The notes beneath the pieces are model-generated. The model was not told where the DNA came from, searched no databases, and saw nothing but the letters and a program-made list of their open reading frames with translations. DNA of 64,000 nt from SW10 sp965657795. GTDB taxonomy: Bacteria > Verrucomicrobiota > Verrucomicrobiia > Verrucomicrobiales > Akkermansiaceae. The stretch's first letter is position 1, and every line of letters starts with the position of its first letter. The stretch covers positions 68,243 to 132,242 of the forward strand of contig CBFHQJ010000003.1 in assembly GCA_965657795.1 (NCBI GenBank), read 5' to 3'. Positions 27,017 through 35,610 of the stretch are shown piece after piece. The position numbers were made by a program, and so were the translations under genes.

Positions 27017-27805
27017 CTAAAAGCCAAACGAAAGAGAGGCTCCGATGACGGTCTCGTCCTCGGTGAGGCCAGGAGCGTCAGTAATAACATGAGTCACCCC
27101 GACGCTTGCGCTAAGATTATCGTCAAGACTGATGTTGAGAGCACCAGAAAGAGACAAGAAATCAACATCTTCCCAACCGAGTCCAAGTTCCCTAACCGTT
27201 TCAAAATTAGGACCAACTTCGAGATTACCCAGAGGATCTTCGTCCCAGTTACCATAGGTCACTCCAAGAGTAGCAGAAACATTATCTGCAACATCGACAG
27301 AGTAGCTTGCTGAGATCTCATAGTAAAGATCCCCAGTATACTCGTCTGTGGTGTTGAAGAAAGCAGTCGCGCTTAAGTCAATGCACGCGATAGTGGCAGA
27401 CAGACCTGTGTAGATCTCTAAACGATCAGCGGTTCCTCCGAGGATTCCATTATAGGAAGTGTTGATGATTCCGACATTAAGATCCACTCCCTCCGCAAGA
27501 CCTCGAGAGACGCCAGCGGTAATCCTAGTCTCGTCCAGGCCCCCCGGCCAAAGAAGTGCGCCAATACCAATCGAACTTTCCTCTATGTCAGAAGATCCTT
27601 GGAACAAACCGACGTTCCAGTCGAGTCCAGCAACGGATCCAGAAGCATCGATAGCGAGGCTGACCTGATCTGCACCGAGGTTAACACCGCGATAAATGTA
27701 ATCCGAATTGTAACCCGCGGAGATACTACTCTCGACATCAGCGTTGGCAAAACCAACAAGCGAAAAAGAAAGCCCAGCAATTGACAATGTTTTATTTAAA
27801 TACAT
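27017..27805 (-). CDS. Outer-membrane beta-barrel protein, TorF/TIGR02001-like
   Basis: The protein has about 262 residues from the ATG at 27805, which begins a signal peptide (MYLNKTLSIAGLSFSLVGFANA). The longer frame would add 14 residues with no leader character. The body is alternating amphipathic strands (SISAGYNSDYIYRGVNLG near the start) and it ends in GASLSFGF with a terminal Phe. The SDYIYRG opening is shared with the TorF-type putative porins. A pore or adhesion role is possible. Its codon use looks more AT-rich than its neighbours and the flanks are decayed, so it may belong to a transferred segment. Confidence 0.72.
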   Translation of the reverse strand: MYLNKTLSIAGLSFSLVGFANADVESSISAGYNSDYIYRGVNLGADQVSLAIDASGSVAGLDWNVGLFQGSSDIEESSIGIGALLWPGGLDETRITAGVSRGLAEGVDLNVGIINTSYNGILGGTADRLEIYTGLSATIACIDLSATAFFNTTDEYTGDLYYEISASYSVDVADNVSATLGVTYGNWDEDPLGNLEVGPNFETVRELGLGWEDVDFLSLSGALNISLDDNLSASVGVTHVITDAPGLTEDETVIGASLSFGF

Positions 27806-27847
27806 AGCGTCGCGAAGATGAAAAGCATTCATTAAATCGTCAAGCAC

Positions 27848-28045
27848 TATTCATCAATTTTCCTTAAATAATTTGGACCAAGCAAATCAACTACCTCCCT
27901 ATTCGCATCAGGATGATCCTAACCCATTGAGAGAAAGTGAGTTTCTCTGGTCGCGGCCATTCGGTTGTGAGGTGGAGGATTCAGGTGAGCTATCGCTGAC
28001 CCGCTATGCCCGAGTAGTGCTTCGGGTGAAGTAGCAAGTGCTTGA
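27848..28045. other. Intergenic stretch upstream of the barrel gene
   Basis: No gene is visible. A small hairpin (AGAGAAA-gtgag-TTTCTCT, 27930-27948) has no T run and is not called as a terminator. The promoter of the barrel gene must lie here but I cannot place it. Confidence 0.4.
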
Positions 28046-28764
28046 TTACTCTTTGGTCTTTTTCTCCATTGCTTGCTCGATGACGGGCCAGTCGTTTTTC
28101 CAAGGGGGGGGAGGTGGAAGCGGGAGGAGCCGCGATTTGGTCTGGAGTAGTAATGGTGGGTGAGGTAGGCGAGCTGCTCTTAGTTTTCGCGGACGACTTC
28201 ACGAGGCCGGTCGCAGTAGTATTGTATTGATAGGCGGTCGGGTTGTGGGCAGCGGGGCTCTTGAAAGTGTGATGAATACCTCCGCACTGGGCACCCGGAA
28301 AATTGGCCTCTGTGTTTCCAGATCATGGAAGCGTACCCACCAAAGTCCCGGGTCGGAGGTGCCCTCCTTATAGCGGAGGATTCCAGTGACAGCATGTTTA
28401 CGATACCACTAGCGGGCGGCTTGAAGAGCGGGGCCGATGCGGTTGTTGGTCTCTTGCCTTTTTTCAAAAACCGGATGACTGAGACGCTTTCATAGCTGTT
28501 GAGCGATGCTGGTTCCTGCATGCGGGCACCGGAAGGGGCGAGGGTGAGCGGGTCGTGTTGGGCGCACCAAATGGTTGGGTTGCCGTCAATCACGATTTGA
28601 GCCTTCAGCAAGCAGTCAATGCCATGGGTGACGGCATCGCGAGCCGGCTGGCGGCGTTCATCGTTGATAAAGCTGAAGGGTTCTTTATGCTTGGCGATTT
28701 TGTGGAAAAGGCCGAGGGCGTTGAGCATGGCGTCATCGTTGAGAGTGACTTGATCGTGATAGCC
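28046..28764 (-). pseudogene. Pectate lyase (PL10-type) remnant with frameshifts
   Basis: Read on the minus strand, the frame from 28764 gives GYHDQVTLNDDAMLNALG, then VTHGIDCLLKAQIVIDGNPT, WCAQHDPLTLAP and EPASLNSYESVSVIRFL. These follow the conserved order of bacterial pectate lyases of family PL10. The homology then jumps to another frame near 28400 (WWVRFHDLETQRPIF, matching the family's W-x-RFYEI-x-T-x-RPIF segment). A short C-terminal piece, NDWPVIEQAMEKK, ends at 28046. The N-terminal half of the enzyme is missing. The 5' end abuts a recombinase fragment, so the copy is broken and not expected to be functional. Confidence 0.75.
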
Positions 28765-28916
28765 TGCAACGTGTCTTCATCATGAGTTACGAAGATTTCA
28801 TGCACATCGTCACTAGAATGAGCCATAAGAGATTTCCGGATACCTTTACCAACATCAGACTGAAGCAGCCAAGTGTCAAAGCTGTGTCGTAGACTGGGAA
28901 ACGAGCGGTGGCCCAT
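28765..28916 (-). pseudogene. Tyrosine recombinase (integrase) C-terminal remnant
   Basis: The minus strand encodes SFPSLRHSFDTWLLQSDVGK, then IRKSLMAHSSDDVHEI and VTHDEDTL. This is the catalytic end of a phage-type integrase (compare F-H-S-L-R-H-T-F and the GHSS box). The first His of H-x-L-R is Pro, and the position expected for the nucleophilic Tyr is Phe (EIFVTH), so activity is unlikely. The frame fuses directly into sequence that, in another frame, is pectate lyase. It marks an old insertion or rearrangement point. Confidence 0.7.
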
Positions 28917-29195
28917 AGATCCGTTGTCTAATCTGACCTGTTTGGGGACCTGGTGCCACCGCCGGTCCCTTTCATTAAGTCCTGATCAATTTGCCACCTA
29001 CAATCCAAGGTTTAAGACGAACATTCAAAGTGGTCCAGGAGTGGTGGCCTGATCACAAGAACTTGCGAAACTTTATAATGGTTCAGTGAGTGAAGACGGC
29101 GGGCGAGGTGATCCGTATCGTGATATCCTAAGTAATCTGGATCATTTTTAGCTTCGATGGGGTGCTTTTTAAGCAGCTTAAGGTTGAATTCCCTC
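28917..29195. other. Decayed stretch between the integrase remnant and the sulfatase
   Basis: No intact gene is visible. The minus strand can be read as short protein-like pieces (EFNLKLLKKHPIEAKNDPDY and onward near 29140) interrupted by stops. I cannot assign them to a family. Confidence 0.4.
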
Positions 29196-30608
29196 TTAAC
29201 GGATTCCGTTGTATTCCGCGTCTTTAGCAGGTTGGGTGAGCCAGTAGTCGTGAGTGTAGAGTTTCCGATTGTAGCCCTGCCAATAGGGATCCTCCTGCCA
29301 ATGCGGGGTATCTTCGAGAGACTCCTGCCACTGATTGAGCTTCAACCAAAGATCGGCGACTTTTTCCGGCATCTTTTGGTAGAGGTTGTTTTGTTCTGAA
29401 ATGTCGTTTGCCAAATTGTAAAGGGCCGGCGGAGTGTGAACGTTGATAAGGAGCTTCCAATCGCCTTCGCGGATGGCTGCGCCCCGCATCGTCATCCGCC
29501 AGTAAAGGGCGTCGTGGGGAGCCTTAGGCATCTCGCCCCGCAGGAAGGGAAGCAGGTCGCGGCCGTCATGGTTTACGATCTTTTTGCGACCCTTTTTAGT
29601 GATTCGAGGCGGGAGCTGTTTGCCGGCGGCCCCCATGAAAGTAGGAAGGAGATCAAGCGAAGTGAAAGGGTGGGCGAAGGTTTTTCCCGATGGGAGTCCT
29701 TTCGGCCAATGGAAGATAAAGGGGACGCGAATTCCTCCCTCCAGAAATGAGCCTTTCATTCCGTTAAGCGGGGCATTGCAAGCGTGTGAAGCGGTGACGC
29801 TGCCTCCGTTATCGGAGTAAAAGACAATGAGAGTGTTTTCGAGCTGATTGGTCTCTTTAAGATGTAAGAGGATTTTCCCGATGTTGACGTCCATGCACCA
29901 CTGCATGGCGGCATAAGTTTGGCGGCGCTTTCCTTTCAAGTGCGCAAAGCGAGCCAGGTCTTCTTCCTTGGCCTGCATGGGAGTGTGTGGGGTATTGTAT
30001 GAGAGAAAGCAAAAGAAGGGGCGATCGCCGGGAGTCATTTGTCCGATGGCTTCATGAGTGAACCAGTCGGTGAGATAGGGGTGGTCGATTTTTTGAACAG
30101 GCTTGGTATTCCGGAGGAGCTTGTTTTTTTCGAGAGTGGGAAAGTAATTGTGGCTCCCGGAGTGCATTCCGAAGAAGTAGTCAAATCCACGGGCATTGGG
30201 GAGCATCCCCGGGACGGAGTCTCCGACATGCCATTTGCCAATGATGGATGTGCGGTAGCCGGCGCTCTTCATGTGGTCGCCGATGGTTTTTTGTTCCACC
30301 GGAATGCCCAGTCTTTCAGGGAGGGTTGGAAAGGATCTGTTCAAGTTGTGTTCGAATCCAAACCTTTGGGGATGGCGTCCGGTGAGGAGCCCGGCTCTTG
30401 AGGGGGCGCAGACGTTTGCGCAAACATATCCATCGGTGCAGCGAATTCCGGTCGCGGCGAGCTCGTCTAGAACCGGAGTTTCGATCTGCAAAGACCCATA
30501 GCAGCCGAGGTCACCGTATCCCATGTCATCCGCCAGGATCATCAGGATGTTGGGCTGATCGGCTTTGAGAGGGAGGATCCCAAAAAGAATGAGAACAAAC
30601 AGGCGCAT
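29196..30608 (-). CDS. Exported type I sulfatase (arylsulfatase A-like)
   Basis: The protein has about 470 residues from the ATG at 30608, which opens a signal peptide (MRLFVLILFGILPLKA). The longer frame would put 21 uncharacteristic residues before it. The metal-binding start is PNILMILADDMGYGDLGCYG, and the formylglycine motif CAPSR has the active-site Cys at residue 67, followed by LLTGRHPQR. Downstream are HTPMQAKEED and FYSDNGGS with metal/substrate residues. Such enzymes remove sulfate esters from algal or animal polysaccharides and are numerous in marine Verrucomicrobia. Conversion of the Cys by a formylglycine-generating enzyme encoded elsewhere is required. Confidence 0.92.
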   Translation of the reverse strand: MRLFVLILFGILPLKADQPNILMILADDMGYGDLGCYGSLQIETPVLDELAATGIRCTDGYVCANVCAPSRAGLLTGRHPQRFGFEHNLNRSFPTLPERLGIPVEQKTIGDHMKSAGYRTSIIGKWHVGDSVPGMLPNARGFDYFFGMHSGSHNYFPTLEKNKLLRNTKPVQKIDHPYLTDWFTHEAIGQMTPGDRPFFCFLSYNTPHTPMQAKEEDLARFAHLKGKRRQTYAAMQWCMDVNIGKILLHLKETNQLENTLIVFYSDNGGSVTASHACNAPLNGMKGSFLEGGIRVPFIFHWPKGLPSGKTFAHPFTSLDLLPTFMGAAGKQLPPRITKKGRKKIVNHDGRDLLPFLRGEMPKAPHDALYWRMTMRGAAIREGDWKLLINVHTPPALYNLANDISEQNNLYQKMPEKVADLWLKLNQWQESLEDTPHWQEDPYWQGYNRKLYTHDYWLTQPAKDAEYNGIR

Positions 30609-30657
30609 GCGGAAAGGTGTCGCATGAGACCCAGGCTGGCAATGCCGCACTGCGATC

Positions 30658-30689
30658 AAAAAAAATCCCACTCACCGGAGCGAGTGGGA
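30658..30689 (-). terminator. Rho-independent terminator for the YdcH-like gene
   Basis: On the minus strand TCCCACTC-GCTCCGGT-GAGTGGGA is followed by a run of T (A tract at 30658-30665 on the + strand). It lies directly after the gene at 30716. Confidence 0.85.
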
Positions 30690-30715
30690 AAAGAGGTTTT
30701 ATTCGGTAAGTTGAA

Positions 30716-30958
30716 CTAGGAGTGCTCGTTAATCATTTTGAGCAACTCGTCCTTTAGAGCGAGGCGTTTGATTTTTTGCTCGTGAGTATAGTCGTCGGAC
30801 GGGGTTTCGATGTTTTCCTCAATGCGGTGAACTTCCTTGTCCGTTTCGTGGTATTGTTCGAAGAGTCTCGCGAAATGGGCGTTGTTCATTTTGAGCTCGT
30901 GGATTGCGTCTTTGTGCTCGGGGAGTTCGTGGAGGAGGTCGTGTTTTTCGATGGGCAT
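30716..30958 (-). CDS. YdcH-family (DUF465) small protein
   Basis: The protein has 80 residues, nearly all helical. It follows the DUF465 pattern: HELPEHKDAIHELKMNNAHF, then YHETDKEVHRIE and a terminal LKDELLKMI. Members are small cytoplasmic coiled-coil proteins of unknown function. It has its own terminator. Confidence 0.88.
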   Translation of the reverse strand: MPIEKHDLLHELPEHKDAIHELKMNNAHFARLFEQYHETDKEVHRIEENIETPSDDYTHEQKIKRLALKDELLKMINEHS

Positions 30959-31059
30959 CTTATCTGGTTTTGTTTGTCTGCCGGGAAGCTAACAAACAAA
31001 GCAGGGGGGGGTGCATTTCCCTCGGTTTACTCCGCACCGGTTGACGAGTCGAACCCGAC

Positions 31060-31833
31060 CTAGGTGCGCTTCCGGTGGAAGGCAAAGCAAAGAGCGAAGA
31101 GGCCAAGAAACGAGGTCGAAGGCTCGGGGATGAGCTGCGGGCCTTCTCCATTGAGATCAGTCAGGGAGACGTTGGCATCATCGTAGATCTTCACGTTTGC
31201 CATTTCCATGGCGTAAAGGGAGTCGTTGTTGCGGTTGACTCCGAGCCTGAAATTCTGAAGGCCACCCGGGTTGATGGTGCCCGAACCAACTAATTCAGGA
31301 GCCGTGTTTTCACTACCAAGCCATAATTCTGCTCCACCGGACGAGGTCTTACGAGCAATGACATGATTCCAGATGCCAGCCTGGATTCCCGGTTCGCCAT
31401 CTTCGGCATTGGTAAGACTCCCGAATCCTGTTGTTGCAGCCACAATTCTCAAGGTCCCGTTGTTCACATCGAGTTGCCATGAAAAATTATTGGGAGCGTT
31501 CGGAGTTAGGTTGCTGAAAATCCCCTGGAATCCGCCTTGATTCACCGTGTTTGTTTTGAACCAGATGGAGACAGTGAATGAAGCGGCGCCGCCAGGCCCG
31601 GGAGTCGCTAAGAAGTCTCGCTCGGCGCCGGTTTCTCCTGGAAAGTTTACAGCACCCTCCGGAGTGGTGGTAATGACGTTGGTCCCGTTGCTGGTCTCAG
31701 TGAGTGTGAAGGCCGCGCTCACCTCGTTGTCGTAACGATCACCATCCGCGAAGTCATAGTGGGCAATGAGTGCTCCCTGACAGTAAACAGATGTCAGGAG
31801 CAAGGTTCCGAGGGCAACTGAGGCTTTGTGCAT
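31060..31833 (-). CDS. LamG-domain PEP-CTERM exported protein
   Basis: The protein has 257 residues with a signal peptide (MHKASVALGTLLLTSVYCQGA). A LamG/ConA-like domain covers about 22-215: IAHYDFADGDRYDN, FTVSIWFKTNT, and MEMANVKIYDDA near the end. The PEP-CTERM tail follows: IPEPSTSFLGLFALCFAFHRKRT. It is the second PEP-CTERM protein in the window and shares its LamG type with the protein at the left edge. The role of the surface-bound lectin-like domain is unknown. Confidence 0.87.
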   Translation of the reverse strand: MHKASVALGTLLLTSVYCQGALIAHYDFADGDRYDNEVSAAFTLTETSNGTNVITTTPEGAVNFPGETGAERDFLATPGPGGAASFTVSIWFKTNTVNQGGFQGIFSNLTPNAPNNFSWQLDVNNGTLRIVAATTGFGSLTNAEDGEPGIQAGIWNHVIARKTSSGGAELWLGSENTAPELVGSGTINPGGLQNFRLGVNRNNDSLYAMEMANVKIYDDANVSLTDLNGEGPQLIPEPSTSFLGLFALCFAFHRKRT

Positions 31834-31923
31834 GAGCCGAAGCTAGAAACTGTTTCCCAGCTTGCCAGAAACAAACAGCGACTTTTTAGCCGCTATTTTT
31901 GATCGTAAATGCTTTCGAGAACT

Positions 31924-32142
31924 TTAATCGTCCTGCTGGTCGGCTGTCTCCTTGATGTCAGTGAGGGCCTCAATGAAGTCTCCGAGGATTTCCGCGGGAA
32001 CCATAATGGTGTCACGGTTTCCGCTGACGTCTTCGGTGATTTTAACGACACGGCCCCGGGCATTTTCCTTGAGGTCGAGAAAGAAGATCTTGCGGTCTGC
32101 GAGGATCTTTTCGGTGTGGAGAACTTCCTGATTCATGGCCAT
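31924..32142 (-). CDS. PUR-domain (DUF3276) nucleic-acid-binding protein
   Basis: The protein has about 72 residues from the ATG at 32142. A longer frame would overlap the dus gene by 25 bases and adds no domain. It consists of one PUR repeat: TEKILADRKIFFLDLKEN, then GRVVKITEDV and DTIMVPAEILGDF. Bacterial PUR-domain proteins (as in Borrelia BpuR) bind RNA or single-stranded DNA. It lies just downstream of dus on the same strand and may be cotranscribed. Confidence 0.85.
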   Translation of the reverse strand: MAMNQEVLHTEKILADRKIFFLDLKENARGRVVKITEDVSGNRDTIMVPAEILGDFIEALTDIKETADQQDD

Positions 32143-32192
32143 CTCGCGATGAGATTTCACAGGAGACCGGGTAAAGTCAACGTGAAAGTTGA

Positions 32193-33212
32193 TTAGAGGA
32201 ACTGTGAAAACCCGCAAAATAGTCGCGAGTTCTCAGACGGGAGATCCGGGGCCGGATCTCCGTGATCGAGAAAGGTGGCGCAGGTGGCAAAGAAATCGTT
32301 CTTGTTTTTAACTCGTCGGATCTGGTGTTCGAAGTCGGCGTGATGTCCTTGGCTGATATAGATGAGGTATTTTTTCATCTTCTGGACGTGCCGATCTTCA
32401 ATGAACCCCGGAATCTCCCGGGCTGTTTCATCGTAGAGTTTGGCGATGTATTCGAGGATCATGCGTCCTGTGACCTTCGGGATTTCGCGGTTTGAGGTCG
32501 CGCAGCGGAGCTGCTCAAAGATCCAGGGATTCCGGATCGCGCCACGCCCTATCATGAGGCCGGCGGATCCGGTCGACCTTAGATAAGAGAGCCCGGTTTG
32601 GCAATTGACGACGTTTCCGTTGGCGATGACCGGGCAGGAGAGGCTGCGCACGGCTTGGGCGACGCGATCGTCATGCACCGGCGTTTGGTATCGTTCTTTG
32701 ACCGTTCGACCGTGGATGGTAAGTAGATCGATTTCGTGCTTTTGGAAGATCTCGAGGAGGCGATCAAATTCCCTATCTGATTCAAAGCCCACCCGTGTCT
32801 TGACGGTGAAAGGGGTTTCTTCGCAAGCCTCCCGGAGTCGCCCCAGAATTTCATGAACTTGCGCGGGATTTCGAAGTAGCCCGCCGCCGGCATTCTTGCG
32901 GTAAACGACTGGGGCGGGGCACCCCAGATTGAGATCCACACCGGCAATTGGGTGATCTTTAAGGTCGGCAACTGTCCGGGCCAATTCCGTGGCATCCTGG
33001 CCGATCATCTGAGCAATGACGGGCCTTTCGGTCGGGTTCTCGGTGATCGAACGGAGAATGTAGGGATCGAGCCGCGAATGAATATGAACACGGAAATACT
33101 CCGTCACGTAGACATCGGCTCCGCCGAAGGAGGCGATGGTTCGGAGGAACGGAAGGTCAGTCACGTCCTGCATGGGCGCGAGAAAAAGAGCAGGACGGTC
33201 GGATGGGAGCAC
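32193..33212 (-). CDS. dus: tRNA-dihydrouridine synthase
   Basis: The protein has 339 residues. The flavin barrel starts LFLAPMQDVTDLPF. The family's GCP motif is in DLNLGCPAPVVYRKNAGGGLL (about 96-116). TVKTRVGF and LTIHGRTVKERYQ (FMN and tRNA contacts) follow, then VIANGNV and GLMIGRGAIRNPWIF. It reduces uridine to dihydrouridine in tRNA D or anticodon arms using FMN and NADPH. The Dus subgroup cannot be fixed by eye. Confidence 0.92.
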   Translation of the reverse strand: MLPSDRPALFLAPMQDVTDLPFLRTIASFGGADVYVTEYFRVHIHSRLDPYILRSITENPTERPVIAQMIGQDATELARTVADLKDHPIAGVDLNLGCPAPVVYRKNAGGGLLRNPAQVHEILGRLREACEETPFTVKTRVGFESDREFDRLLEIFQKHEIDLLTIHGRTVKERYQTPVHDDRVAQAVRSLSCPVIANGNVVNCQTGLSYLRSTGSAGLMIGRGAIRNPWIFEQLRCATSNREIPKVTGRMILEYIAKLYDETAREIPGFIEDRHVQKMKKYLIYISQGHHADFEHQIRRVKNKNDFFATCATFLDHGDPAPDLPSENSRLFCGFSQFL

Positions 33213-33225
33213 GAATTAAGACGTT

Positions 33226-33765
33226 CTAGACGAGAACCGGAACTCCGTCCGGCTTAAGGGCGTCGGCAGGCGGGCCCTCGAAATTATCGAGGATAAATTT
33301 GTTCCACTGGTCGCGGGTGGACTTCGAGAGCATTTTTTGACTCTCCTCGACGCAGGATTCGCAGATCAGAACGGGATAGGGATCGAAAACCATATAGTCC
33401 CCAAAGCCGAGACATTCGGTGGTGTAATCCTTGATTTCCGAGGATGGTGTTCCGCAATGGGCGCATTCGGAGGTCCATTCCTGGGGGTCCTGGCTTTCAG
33501 CAAAGCGTTCGCTGCGTTTTTGAAGGATCGAATTGTTCTCAGCCATATCGCGGAGGCGCTTTTTGGATTCTTCGGAAAACGATTCGATCGTTTCCATCTT
33601 GCACGACTGGCAAATAGCGAACTCAAAAACACACTCCGGCCCTCTGAAAACCTTGTTAACAACGTAAGGTTCGTCGAGGTCATCAAACCGCCTTTCGCAG
33701 GTGAGGCAGCTCTCGAATGGGCCATCGTGTTCAAGCGAATGAAAGTTCGGGGGGATCTCACTCAT
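33226..33765 (-). CDS. Zinc-ribbon protein of unknown function
   Basis: The protein has about 179 residues from the ATG at 33765 (MSEIPPNF). The longer frame adds a basic stretch not typical of a start. Four C-x2-C pairs are visible: CLTC, CQSC, CAHC and CESC, arranged as two treble-clef or rubredoxin-like knuckle pairs that could bind two zinc ions. A charged helix lies between them. I recognise no family. It sits directly before dus on the same strand, with a 14-nt gap. Confidence 0.7.
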   Translation of the reverse strand: MSEIPPNFHSLEHDGPFESCLTCERRFDDLDEPYVVNKVFRGPECVFEFAICQSCKMETIESFSEESKKRLRDMAENNSILQKRSERFAESQDPQEWTSECAHCGTPSSEIKDYTTECLGFGDYMVFDPYPVLICESCVEESQKMLSKSTRDQWNKFILDNFEGPPADALKPDGVPVLV

Positions 33766-33936
33766 GCCCAAGGATGGCCTGAGGTCGTTACAAATCCAAC
33801 GTTTTTTGGAACGGATTCTGATGAGCAATCCGGTCTATGGTTTCGAGGACGCAGTCGTTCGTGATTAGGGTTGATTAAGCTCTCCGAATCGAAAGACTTA
33901 ACCGACACGATTCGTAGCAAGCTAAACAATAACATC

Positions 33937-35610
33937 ATGGACAACGAACCCAATTTACCGGAAGAGATTGAGAACGAAGAGGTCGGAAAAGGCAGCGCCT
34001 TTGGACCGGTTTTCATTACACTCTTCGTGCTCGCCGTCATCGGCGGTTTGATCTACCTGCCATTTTACGCGGAACAGGAGCCTTTTTCCGGGGTTTTGAA
34101 CGACATGAAAGGCTGGGGGCCGATTGTGGGGCAATTCCACCCGCTCATCCTGCACCTTCCGATTGGAATCGTCTTCCTTACTCTGTTCATGGAAGTTTGC
34201 AGTTGGTTTTCCTTCGGCAAATACCGTCCCCGGACGGCAGTTGGCTTGTTTTTGGCCTTTATCACCGGAACTTTTGCCTGTGTGACCGGGCTCTTTGAAC
34301 TCAGTGCCGGGGGCTGGAAGGCAGAGCAGTGGGAAGATGACATGTTCAAGCATATGTGGGTTGGTATCGGCTTTGTGGGAGTGCTCGGATTGGCTTTTCT
34401 CGCGAAACTTTGGGGAAGCCGCAGCGGATCCCGTGGTCCGGTTTATGGAATACTCCTTTTGATTGCCAGCGGTGCCCTGGGATACGGAGCTCATTTTGGT
34501 GGTTTGGCGACTCACGGATCTGATCCGATTGAGAAGGCTTGGAAGTGGCTTACTAAAAACGTGGACGCCTTCAAGCGGTTGGTAGATGAAGAAAAGCAAG
34601 AAGAGGATGAGATCGTCGAAGGTGGATCGGATCCAGAAGGGCCAAAGCCGCCTCAAAAGCGTCTCGCATTCAAAGAGGTGGTGCTTCCGATTCTCGATGC
34701 GAAATGTCTCTACTGTCACTCCGAGGAGGAGAAGGTGAAGAGCGGTCTGAAGATGGACACCTATGAAAATCTTCTCATTGGAGGAGACATGCAGGATGAT
34801 GACGAGTATCGCACGCTCGTTCCTGGAGACTCCAAGAAGAGCTACATGATCGAGGTGATGATGCTTCCGATGGATGAAGACATGCACATGCCGCCGTCCA
34901 AGAAGAAGCAGATGGAAGACTACGAATTGAAGCTGCTCACTTGGTGGGTCGATAACATCCCGGCCAGTGAAACCCTGGAAGACAAGACTCTCGAAGAAAT
35001 GGGAGCGCCTGCTGATATTATCGAAGCTGCTGCCATGTTGGTGAGTCCCGAGGAGCGGAAAGCGATGGAGGAAGCTGCTGAGGCCGCCAAGGCAAAGATG
35101 GAGCAGGAGAAAGTTGCAAAGCGGGAGGCTCTTCAAAATGCCCTTGACTCACTGAAACAGGATCCGTCTTTTAAGACTTCTTTGAACTACGCTTCTCAGG
35201 ACTCGACCGATCTTGAGTTTACCGCGGTTAGCCTGCGCGGAAAGCTCGACGATCAGACTTTTCTAAAGTTGGCACCTGTCTCGACTGCTCTCACGAGTGT
35301 GAAACTCGGCGCAACTTCAATCACGGAGGAGACCATTGCTGCGGAATTGCCCAAGATGGCGAATCTCAAAAAGCTGGATCTGAGCCAAACTCAGATTGGC
35401 GATGCCGCCATGGATTCCGTGGCGAAGCTTGAAGGCCTGGAGTGGTTGAATCTTTACGGAACCCAGGTGACTGACACCGGGATCATGAAGCTGAAAGGCT
35501 TGGGCAATCTTAAGAAAATCTACCTCTGGCAGTCCAAGGCGACTCCGGAGGGAGCCAAGGCTCTGCAAGCCGAACTTCCCGGCCTCGAAGTGGTTTTCGG
35601 GGTGAACTAG
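33937..35610 (+). CDS. Membrane-anchored planctomycete-type cytochrome c with leucine-rich repeats
   Basis: The protein has 557 residues from the ATG at 33937; the extra upstream 22 codons look non-coding. One membrane helix (about 20-40) is followed by a DUF2231-like bundle of helices (about 60-200; FHPLILHLPIGIVFLTLFMEV). A PSCyt1-type cytochrome domain (about 240-340) follows, with haem motif CLYCH and the phrase LVPGDSKKSYMIEVMMLP, plus MPP near HMHMPPSKK. The C-terminal ~130 residues are leucine-rich repeats (LKKLDLSQTQIGDAAMDSV, LEWLNLYGTQVTD). Fusions like this occur in Planctomycetes and Verrucomicrobia. An electron-transfer role at the membrane is likely; the partner is unknown. Confidence 0.82.
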   Translation: MDNEPNLPEEIENEEVGKGSAFGPVFITLFVLAVIGGLIYLPFYAEQEPFSGVLNDMKGWGPIVGQFHPLILHLPIGIVFLTLFMEVCSWFSFGKYRPRTAVGLFLAFITGTFACVTGLFELSAGGWKAEQWEDDMFKHMWVGIGFVGVLGLAFLAKLWGSRSGSRGPVYGILLLIASGALGYGAHFGGLATHGSDPIEKAWKWLTKNVDAFKRLVDEEKQEEDEIVEGGSDPEGPKPPQKRLAFKEVVLPILDAKCLYCHSEEEKVKSGLKMDTYENLLIGGDMQDDDEYRTLVPGDSKKSYMIEVMMLPMDEDMHMPPSKKKQMEDYELKLLTWWVDNIPASETLEDKTLEEMGAPADIIEAAAMLVSPEERKAMEEAAEAAKAKMEQEKVAKREALQNALDSLKQDPSFKTSLNYASQDSTDLEFTAVSLRGKLDDQTFLKLAPVSTALTSVKLGATSITEETIAAELPKMANLKKLDLSQTQIGDAAMDSVAKLEGLEWLNLYGTQVTDTGIMKLKGLGNLKKIYLWQSKATPEGAKALQAELPGLEVVFGVN

